From NCBI GenBank assembly GCA_015179125.1, contig WHVA01000225.1, positions 107,160-171,159 on the forward strand: a stretch of 64,000 nucleotides of DNA. The letters run 5' to 3'. The position numbers were made by a program, and so were the translations under genes. The stretch is from Gautieria morchelliformis. Taxonomy: Eukaryota > Basidiomycota > Agaricomycetes > Gomphales > Gomphaceae. The notes beneath the pieces were generated by a model. It was not told where the DNA came from and did no database searches. It was given only the letters and a program-made list of their open reading frames with translations. This document shows positions 55,827 to 64,000 of this stretch, piece by piece (positions within the stretch are counted from its first letter, which is position 1; every line of letters starts with the position of its first letter).

Positions 55827-56054
55827 TGTCTTTGTGCTTAAGACAGGTTATCTCAGTGAATGGCTGTTTCACTCTGTATATAGTAAAGTACCTTAAGACA
55901 GGTTATCTATGGGGATATGATAAGTAAACTGTCTGTCCAATGACAGGTAAGTCTCACCTCAGTGAAGGGCTGTTTCACTGAGGTGTGACAATGTTCCAGC
56001 GAGATTATATAATAGCGTCATGGTCCGTGTGTTCTCTGCTTACTAACACTAACA
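55827..56054 (-). repeat. 3' LTR of copia D
   Basis: The sequence lies just 3' of copia D RNase H and its polypurine tract (minus AAGGGGAG). Termini are TGTCTTTGTGC and ACTAACA on plus. It contains a duplicated TCAGTGAAnGGCTGTTTCACT segment (55852 and 55960). The outer boundary is approximate. Confidence 0.65.
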
Positions 56055-56060
56055 CTCCCC

Positions 56061-56417
56061 TTAAACTGAACGCACTCTAACGGATATTCTAAGACGAGGG
56101 AGCTGTGGAGCCAGCAGGGCCTTTGTGAGCATGTCCGCCGGCATGTCAGTGGTAGGGCAGTAGTCGATGGAAATCAGGCCGTGCTTGACCACATCGCGGA
56201 TGAAATGGTATCGTACGTCGATATGCTTGGTGCATGCCTTGAACTGATCGTTTTTCGAGACTGATATCACTGACTGGTTATTGCAGTACATGGTGAGGGG
56301 CTGTGTGAGAGGACGGGTGATTTCGGCGATGAACATGCGAATCCACAGGCCTTCTTTCATTGCGTGAGTGGCAGCTATGTATTCTGCTTCTGTTGTAGAT
56401 AACGCAACGAGGGACTG
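56061..56417 (-). pseudogene. copia D RNase H end
   Basis: The frame, read from 56417, has SLVALSTTEAEYIA, KEGLWIRMFIAEI, MYCNNQSVISVS, KHIDVRYHFIRDVV and ADMLTKALLAP. It ends at TAA 56061-56063. This is the copia RNase H C-terminus; the rest is missing upstream, cut where the palindrome begins at 56421. It has no activity by itself. Confidence 0.88.
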
Positions 56418-56420
56418 TAA

Positions 56421-56857
56421 TTATTCGCACAAGTTATTAGGGCATTCGTTGTGTTCACTAATACACGATATTAACACCTAAAAACCAATCTTGACAGATA
56501 CCAGTGACTTATATACTTATAATTTGAACTTCTAAGCAGTGATTGGACACTGATGAGCAGTGTCTAATTGTACTTAAAGTCATTTTGTTTACTGCACATC
56601 AGTGTGCGTCTTCCAACTTCTCTGCAGCTCCATTGAAGCCACTGCGGACCAGTATCCGAGCACTGGTCCGCATTCGAAACCATAATGCGGACCAGTGCTC
56701 GGATACTGGTCCGCAGTGGCTTCAATGGAGCTGCAGCGAAGTTGGAAGACGCACACTGATGTGCAGTAAACAAAATGACTTTAAGTACAATTAGACACTG
56801 CTCATCAGTGTCCAATCACTGCTTAGAAGTTCAAATTATAAGTATATAAGTCACTGG
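56421..56857. repeat. long palindrome, left arm, loop and most of right arm
   Basis: The left arm is 56421-56674, the 9-base loop 56675-56683 and the right arm 56684-56857. The right arm continues at 61890-61969 beyond copia C. Arms of about 254 bases differ at only about three sites. The outer 76 bases of each arm are the start of the TGTCA-family LTR in opposite orientations. The whole is one inverted duplication, later cut by copia C. Confidence 0.92.
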
Positions 56858-57239
56858 TGTAGTAGACAGGAATTATAGGCAGTAGGTATGGACTTGTTGC
56901 TCAAAAGAATAGACTAGAAAACAATTCACTCTCTCAGTGAATTTAGTTGTCACTGAGAGAGGGGGAAATCTGTTTCACTGCGCATGTACTACTACCTGGC
57001 CCTTTAGCGCCCAAGAGCTCGCGCGTCAAAGTCATTTCAGACTCCGCTGGGTGCAGCCGCTTGTGAAAGTAGGAATAACAAGATGAAATGGAGAGATAGG
57101 GAGTGAGTGGAAAATTTCGAAAATAACCAGAGAAATGGATGAATGATACAAGAACAATGTGAGAAGAAATTGAGAAGCCACACAACAAATTGGATATATT
57201 ATGCTTGATTTTGGTGCAGGAGCATAAATGCACCCAACA
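56858..57239 (-). repeat. 3' LTR of copia C
   Basis: The LTR runs TGTAGTAGACAGG to CACCCAACA. The family also occurs as a solo LTR at 10281-10764. Confidence 0.94.
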
Positions 57240-57252
57240 CGCCCCCTCAAGC

Positions 57253-60200
57253 TTAATATATTCCGATTTTCTCGTTGAGGATCTTCACTCTAGGACTAGG
57301 AAGTCCTTTAGTGAGGATATCTGCCAACATTTGTTCGGTTGGCAAATAAATGAGCTTGGCTTGTTGATTTTTGATTATATCTCGAAGGAAATATAATCGG
57401 ATGTTGAAATGCTTGGTTCTCGTGTGTTGTTGAGTGCCATACGTGATGGCAATGGCTGATTGATTGTCTGAATAAATTTTGATGGGTCTGTTCAGTGGTT
57501 GGAATATTTCAGAAACAAAGTGGCGTATCCAGAGAGCCTCTTTGCCTGCATGGGTCAGGGCGACGAATTCAGCTTCAGTTGATGAGAGGGCTACTATCGA
57601 CTGTTTCTGGCAACTCCATGAAACAGTGCCTCCATCAATCTGAAATAAATATGCCAAATATGAACGCCTATGACTCTGCGAACCCCAATCCGCATCTGAA
57701 TACCCCATCAAGCCGTCTCGATTCCTTCCAAGTGTGAGCTTGTAATGCTTCGTGCCTTTCAAATATTTGAAGACACGTTTGACTGCATTCCAATGTGTGC
57801 CACCTAGATTTTCGAGGAATTGCGAGAGCAATGACACCGCAAACGCAATGTCAGGTCGAGTGGCTACAGCTGCCCACATCAGTGATCCTATAGCTTGCCT
57901 GTATGGAAACTTCGACATGGCTTTCTTGCCTCTCTCTGTAGAAGGACATTGGTCTTTAGATAATTTTACGGCTGGATCAAGAGGCATAGCATAAGTCTTT
58001 GCATCTTCGAGATTGAATTTTTTGATGATCTTCTCGATGTATGCAGGTTGTGAAATTGCAATGGTTTTCTTCTGCCAGTCTCTTTCGATTTTGAGATTCA
58101 ATAGCCAATGAATCTCGCCTAGATCTTTCATACTGAAGACCTGAGCAAGATCTTGTTTGACTTCATCCAGGACTGACTGATTCTCAGCTGTGATGGTAAG
58201 GTCGTCCACAGCTGTTGCAATAATCACATGCCCCTTTCTGCCACGTCTATAAAATACAGCCCCGTCTGTGGCTGACGTAGTGAATCCTAACTTGTGGAAT
58301 TCACCACTTAGATGTTTGTACCATTCTCTTCCAGATTGTTTGAGGCCATAGAGTGCTTTCTTTAAAAGTAGCACTTCGTCCTTGTCTCCAAACTCATATC
58401 CATACGGCTGCTTCATGTAAATAGGTTCAGGCAACATAGCATTGAGGTATGCATAGTCCACGTCCATTTGATGAATAGGCCAGTCATTCCTAGCAGCAAT
58501 GGCGCATATGATCCGTAGGGAGGATAACCGAGCAACAGGTGAGTATGTTTCATCATAGTCGACTCCAAACTTTTGCGTGAAGCCTTGGGCGACCATTCTC
58601 GATTTAGGTACTATTGGTTTCCCTTCTGGATTATGCTTCCATAGGTAGACCCATTTATTACCGACAATATTGGCTCCAGGAGGTGGTTTGGCTCGTTCCC
58701 ACACTCCCTTGTCGATTAGGGCCTCATACTCTTTGTCCATTGATTTCTTCCATATAGGATTATTCAGAGCTTCGTCTGCATTGCTAGGTTCAATTTGACT
58801 CAAATCCGGCACCTTGTTATTGTTTTGACCGTCGGTTAGAAACGCACTGATGGCACACTCATAGCTACTGATGCCATCAATCTCGGAGGATAATTCTTGG
58901 TCGAATAAAACTTCTTTATGGTCCTCAACGTCCTCGTAAGCTAGTGTAGTCATATGTGCGCCAGCTTGTCTCTGAGTTTGAGATCTTGTCACGGGACCTG
59001 ATGGGGCTGGCTGCACTTGTTGTTGACGGATCCTTTCGCTTCTCCTTATCGGTTCAGCTTCTCTAGGTCTGTCATCAACTCCCTGAATAGGTTGCAGCTT
59101 TTCAAGATATTCCTCTGGTGCACTTTCATCAATTTCTTCGATCTTTGCCTCTTCGCTGACTAAGCGACCGGGCACAGGCACTGATGCCGGAATGGCCTTC
59201 TTCTCTTCTCTAGACATAGGTAGCTTGGATTCCTCAATAGAAATGATTGGGACCTTTCCCTTCTTCATCTCTGAATCAAACACAACATTCCGCTCAACAG
59301 AAACTTTGTGCGAGTCAGGCCAATAAACATAATGACCATGGCTCTGCGCAGAAACTTCTATCCACCGAGCTCTCTTGGCACGAGCTGCCAATTTATCTCC
59401 CTGAGTGACTTTAACGTAGATTTCAGTTCCCCATGCGTGAATGTCTTTGAGATTCGGTTTTTCATGGTGAATCATCTTGTAGGGCGTTTTATCCGGTAGA
59501 GCTCTTGTATGCGTCCTATTCCTAAGATAATTGGCATGCTGTATCGCATAGCCCCATAATATCTTAGGAAGGCCTGATTCTAACAGCATGGCACGAGTTC
59601 TCTCAGTGAGAGTTCAGTTCAGACGTTCGGCAACACCATTAGACTCTGGTGTGTCGTGTACCGTCAACTGATGCTTCGTGCCTTGTTTGGCTAGATGCTG
59701 TTCGAATTCAGAGCTCGTATACTTGCCCCCTCAATCAGAAACAAGTGCCTTGATGTGCACATTTCTTTGTCGAAGCATTAAAGCCTCATAGAGCTTGTAC
59801 TTTGAGAATGCTTCTGATTTGTTCGCCATGAGATAGATCACCGATTCTCTTGAGTAGTCATCGATAAAGGAGACATAATATGACTTCTTATCGATTGTGA
59901 GGTGTCTTGCAGGTCCCCAGACATCAGAATAAATTCTGTCACCGAATTTTGATGTTCGGTCTCTCGGTTCTCGAGGAAGAGGTTTGTGTGCAATCTTGGC
60001 CTGAATACACGCATCACAGACAATTCTATCGCCTGTAGAGCTCAGTTCAATGCCCAATATCATGCCATGATTTAATAGATGTTGTAGGGACTTCTGTGAG
60101 ATGTGCCCCATTTTCTGATGAATTTCCATGGCAGACAAACACATATGGGCTTGAGCACTTGGTGACTGGAGGTCTAGTCGATATAAACCATTGACCTTCG

Positions 60201-61497
60201 GTGCTTGCATCAATACCTTTCCAGCAGCGTTAGATATCGTGCATTTCTGGCCACCGAGTCGAATGTCATAGCCAGCATCATCGCACCGACCGATCGAGAC
60301 GAGGGTAGCAGCAATTTTTGGAGCATAATATGTATCTTGCAACGTGACTTCTACTGTTTTATCTCCAACCTTATTGGATAATACAAGCAGTCCTGAACCG
60401 AAGGCATCAAAAGTGCCTTTGTTGGCTGCTCGAATAGTCCTCGGCTGTGAGAATTGACAGTAGTTCCTCAATAAATTTTTGTGAGGAGTCATATGCGATG
60501 TCGTTCCGGTGTCGAGTATAACTATAACTCCTGAGGATGTGCTCAGATTGAAATTAGAGCACTTGTCAAAATTGGTGAAGGCAAGATGCCCATCACCACT
60601 TTCCTCAGAAGAGGACTCTTCTTCGATGACATTCGCTTTTGCTTTACCCTTCTTCTTCTTCTTGCCTTTGGCTTTTTTCTTCTGACGTGGTCCTTGACCT
60701 TCTTTACCACCTCCTTTATCCCAGCAATTTTCGATGGAATGTCCAGGCTTTTTGCAGTTGGTGCATACATGCGCCTTCTGCCCCTTTTGGTCCTTCTTAG
60801 TAGATGAACCAATAAACACCTGCTCTTCTTGCGGGAGTGTTTTCTTCCTGTCATACTGAGCCTTTAGTACCCTAATAATATTATCAGGGACCAATGGCAT
60901 CCCGCATTCTTCAAGCGAAGTGGTAAGGGCGTTCATGACTGCCTCATAGGATGGTGGAAGTGATGCAAGGATGATGTCCATGAATTCTTCTTCAGAAACT
61001 CTAGCTCCCATCTCATTAAGACGAGCATATAGATCTTGGGCCTTGTCCAAATGATCTCTCAAGTCTCCATCCTCAGGACATCTCATACTGCGGAGTTGTC
61101 TCTGCAGGCTGGTGAGGACCATCTTGGGCTTTTTGGTCATTTCATTGACCAGTGCATCCCAAGTCTCTTTTGCTGTCTTCTGCTTCTGTAGCATCAGGGC
61201 TAATGACTCTGACACTGAGACGATGATTTGGGTCTTGGCTTGTCCTTCTCTAGCAAGGTATCTCTCCAGCTTCTCCTCAGCCTTATCCATCTGAGTTTCC
61301 TCAGCTTCTGTAAGAATATGGCCTGGGGGCATAACTTGAGGATCAGGAGGTCGAGTGACTCTCCCTTCTACATGCTTGAGCAGATTTTTGGACTCGAAAT
61401 AGCTGATGAGAGTGGCTCGCCACAATGGCCAATTACTTCCATCAGTAGCAAGCTTCTCAACACCCAATAGCTTCTCAGAAGTGTCTCCGGGGCCCAT
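57253..61497 (-). pseudogene. copia C gag-pol polyprotein (two nonsense codons)
   Basis: The frame starts at ATG 61497 (MGPGDTSEKLL) and stops at 57253. Order: gag (W-P-L-W-R motif), CCHC knuckle CTNCKKPGHSIENC (near 60750), protease ILDTGTTSHM (near 60520), integrase zinc motif (HQKMGH, CDAC), and core YSDVWGP. RT follows (WKKSMDKEYEAL, WVYLWKHN, VDYAYLNAMLPEP, ALYGLKQSG, ATAVDDLTIT), then RNase H (ALSSTEAEFVALT, IYSDNQSAIA, ADILTKGLPS). TGA at 59731-59733 falls in SD-stop-GGKY and TGA at 59614-59616 in ERLN-stop-TLTE. Both sites are Arg in the family. All else is open, so a live relative could still move this copy. Confidence 0.93.
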
Positions 61498-61502
61498 AAC
61501 CC
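61490..61502 (-). promoter_or_regulatory. half-tRNA-type primer-binding site
   Basis: GGGTTATGGGCCC lies directly after the 5' LTR. It matches the complement of the initiator tRNA-Met anticodon stem-loop except for one G-U compatible change, as in Drosophila copia and Ty5. The gag ATG lies within it. Confidence 0.65.
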
Positions 61503-61884
61503 TGTAGTAGACAGGAATTATAGGCAGTAGGTATGGACTTGTTGCTCAAAAGAATAGACTAGAAAACAATTCACTCTCTCAGTGAATTTAGTTGTCACTG
61601 AGAGAGGGGGAAATCTGTTTCACTGCGCATGTACTACTACCCGGCCCTTTAGCGCCCAAGAGCTCGCGCGTCAAAGTCATTTCAGACTCCGCTGGGTGCA
61701 GCCACTTGTGAAAGTAGGAATAACAAGATGAAATGGAGAGATAGGGAGTGAGTGGAAAATTTCGAAAATAACCAGAGAAATGGATGCATGATACAAGAAC
61801 AATGTGAGAAGAAATTGAGAGGCCACACGACAAATTGGATATATTATGCTTGATTTTGGTGCAGGAGCATAAATGCACCCAACA
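61503..61884 (-). repeat. 5' LTR of copia C
   Basis: The LTR runs TGTAGTAGACAGG to CACCCAACA on plus and is followed by the TSD ACTGG. It contains CTCTCTCAGTGAATTTAGTT and a GCGCCCAAGAGCTCGCGCG segment. Confidence 0.94.
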
Positions 61885-61893
61885 ACTGGTATC

Positions 61894-63165
61894 TGTCAAG
61901 ATTGGTTTTTAGGCGTTAATATCGTGTATTAGTGAACACAACGAATGCCCGAATAACTTGTGCGAATAAGTATGCCGTTCGGCGAATAAGTGAACCGATG
62001 AATGTTCACGAAACAAAGGGGTTGCCTGAACGGGGCTCGCCCTGTCTACAGTCGTAGCGAAACAGCTCGCAGCACTTGACGACGCAACGTGCAAGATATT
62101 GCGGAAGGGTTGTCTAAGTTTTGACGGTCCCTTCACCGGTGAAGGTGCTCCTTAGGAGCCCCTCGCCAACAGCACAGAAAGTAGTTCGAAGGCTAAGGTA
62201 ATGAAGATGAAGTATGAGAACTCACCAGTGATGCCTAAGTCCTTGGCTGGTCGAAGATAGAAATCTTCAAGGAGAGGCTCAAGGCGATGATCACAGCGAG
62301 GTCAAGTTTGCACAAGATGGACGACGTATGATAATTGAACTGGGGAATATACATGCGAATGTAAACTACTTATATCGAATGCCCGTAAGGTATCAGCGAA
62401 TAGGAAAGAGGCCGTCACAAGTCAGGGTTGGATAGGGGTGCGCAGCCATGATACAGCATAGATGAAATAAACATACAATAGAATGTGAGAAGGGAGAGAA
62501 CATGAAACGACGGAGGGTAAAGATGGCGAAAGCATTTACGGACAAAACCATGTCTTGGGACCCGTATACATGCTACCCTGCACGGACTCTTGGTCTACTG
62601 GGTTGATTCCGCACAGCCTATGGAGGGGATCTCCTGCGAACATGCTTTGACCATACGAACGCCCAATGGGGTTGGATTAAGAAGACGATGGGTTAATGAT
62701 GAACCGTTCTGCCGGGTGAGCGGTATCGATCGTGTTTTTGATGGTGTGCCTGCTGGTGAATGATGCGAGCAGCGAATATCTGTTCGGCGAAATGCAAGGA
62801 AGGGCGAAAAGAGGTGACATGGGAGAGGAGAGGTCGAGGTGGAGGGCGAAACCGAGCGAACACTGAGGGGGAGTAGCGAAAGGGAAAATGGGGATACCAA
62901 GATGCAGGAAATGCGCAGGTTACGGCAACCCAACTATTCGAACACGATTGGAAGAGGGTCGAGCAGAGGAGGTGGTAGGCCCAGTGATGACTGCCGAGTC
63001 AGCCCCAGGACGTCGATCGTGCATTTGGCGGCGCGGCTGTGGTAGTTGGCGCGAACAGCGAGAGTTGGTTGCCGAACATAACAATGGTGGTCGGAACGAA
63101 CGCGAAGGTGGGGTGAAAGTAGGAAAACTGAGCTTCTGAGTATGAGAGATAAATGCGTCATGACA
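61894..63165 (+). repeat. TGTCA-family solo LTR, longest copy (TSD GTATC)
   Basis: The 1272-bp LTR runs TGTCAAGATTGG to GTCATGACA. The TSD GTATC is at 61889-61893 and 63166-63170. It is longer than the other copies because it keeps about 230 bases near its end (62930-63165). CpG sites are better preserved than in the copy at 42204, so it is probably the youngest member here. Confidence 0.93.
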
Positions 63166-63170
63166 GTATC

Positions 63171-64000
63171 AAGTGCTAGTATACACTGCTGTAGGAGCTG
63201 AAAAAAGAATACAATCTGGGCGGCGGGAACAAGGGCAAAGTTTGGTTGTACTCGAGGTAGCGAGAGGCATGAACCAGATGGTAGGACGTCGGGTACGCAG
63301 CCAAACACTGCGACAAGGGGCGTTGTAAGTCTGAGTGAAGATGTGACTTGTGAAAATGAGACGAGGGCGGAATGGAGGACATTGAGACGTGCTGTAGGAG
63401 GATAAATTCGAAGTGGCATTGGCAAAGGTTGGTTCGTCTGCATTGCCAGTCAGTGAGCCTGGGATTTCAATCATCATGAATTGGTCAGTATTAGTGAGAG
63501 GTGCGCAGACCCAGCTTACGAAAAACCATGCTGGCAATGGGGGAAAGACACACGCACCAAGTTAGTTTGGTCTATGATTCTCTTTCACCGGAGATGTTTT
63601 GCCAGCATTGCCACTTGGCGAAATGCGGCGTTCAATCGTTCCCTGGTGGCCAGTGTTGGTGAGGGCAGTGTCGTGCTTACCTTACGATCAGATGCCACAG
63701 GACAGAGCACCAGTGGCCACGATTGGGTGCTGGCTGTGAACGAAACAGGGTGGGGTGCAGACGGACACGCGAGTGTACAGCAGGGTACAGTGAGGAGGCC
63801 CAGAGCTGGTGAGTCTCAGCGCGGAATGTTAGATAACAGCGCTCACCTGAGAGTGGGAGCGAGTGGTGATGAGGTTCCTCGTGGAAACTCGACGGTGCAC
63901 CAATGGCCACCACTTGACGTTGGGTGCGAGTGACGTCCGATGGGACCTGTTGTGTGACAACGCACAGCAGCGTGCGGTCCCGATCGAGGGTGGGGTGCAG
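63171..64000. other. unassigned right end
   Basis: Open frames of about 120-150 codons exist on both strands (63169-63537 minus, 63481-63933 plus) but none has a recognised motif. The text GGTGGGGTGCAG occurs near 63751 and again at the window end. This is the original target DNA of the solo LTR. Confidence 0.3.

Larger units (their letters stand above)
56858..61884 (-). mobile_element. copia C, young, nearly intact
   Basis: This 5027-bp element has LTRs 56858-57239 and 61503-61884 (382 bp each, about 6 differences). The TSD ACTGG is at 56853-56857 and 61885-61889. One 1415-codon gag-pol frame on the minus strand is broken by only two TGA codons. LTR identity of about 98 percent indicates a recent insertion. 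The primer site GGGTTATGGGCCC abuts the 5' LTR (61490-61502). The polypurine tract (CTTGAGGGGGC on minus) abuts the 3' LTR at 57240. Confidence 0.95.

Noticed and set aside
56543-56815. Two almost identical 83-codon proteins on opposite strands
   Set aside because: They are mirror readings of one palindrome, not genes.
62934-63443. 169-codon minus-strand frame near the right end
   Set aside because: Its first half lies in unassigned DNA and its second half in the solo LTR, across the LTR boundary at 63165. It has no motif.

Overview
The window looks like repeat-rich DNA of a filamentous basidiomycete, probably an agaricomycete. This is inferred from 45-80 base GT-AG introns, a NACHT-ankyrin STAND (NLR-type) gene, a chromovirus with the tail-to-tail zinc-finger-like ORF typical of mushroom genomes, a Plavaka-like CACTA transposon, and hAT, PIF/Harbinger, Helitron and Ty1/copia copies. 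No species can be named from sequence alone. Most of the 64 kb is layered transposable elements. The insertion order can be read because many copies still have exact target-site duplications (TSDs).

Layout. 1-1184: truncated chromovirus, inserted in the 3' end of a copia element (LTR 1366-1732). 2987-6760: complete hAT with 8-bp TSD. 7451-17158: an old solo LTR (TSD TACCA), split by a complete chromovirus (7559-16176, TSD GACTC). The chromovirus itself holds a hAT deletion derivative, a solo copia LTR, a 1-kb solo LTR and an AT-rich insert; a hAT MITE (16311-16737) also split the old LTR. 17191-17579: fold-back element. 18037-23982: an island with two plausible host genes. One, 18037-19281, is a four-exon gene for an unrecognised 354-aa protein built from a duplicated domain with duplicated intron positions. 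The other, 22482-23868, is a Pro/Ser/Ala-rich protein. 24210-29182: CACTA (Plavaka-like) element with a tRNA-like sequence inside. 30440-42203: copia B (minus strand), into which copia A (plus strand) and a fold-back element carrying its own Harbinger MITE have inserted. 42204-43787: solo LTR holding another solo LTR. 44222-49332 (minus): NACHT-ankyrin gene with about 26 very similar ankyrin repeats. 49851-52278: PIF/Harbinger gene pair. 53350-53880: Helitron helicase end. 54416-56417: LTR fragment, third fold-back element, unrecognised ORF, copia fragment. 56421-61969: a long palindrome split by young copia C (56858-61884). 61894-63165: solo LTR. The rest is unassigned.

Three themes recur. 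First, in-frame TGA codons appear where family alignments would expect arginine (CGA), in copia A, copia C, CACTA, Harbinger and the ankyrin gene; this fits loss of methylated CpG. Second, inverted-repeat structures are abundant: three 389-390 bp fold-back elements that target TGCA, a 283-bp fold-back, and a 254-bp-arm palindrome. Third, the host genes that remain appear decayed (NLR) or unrecognised (the duplicated-domain gene).
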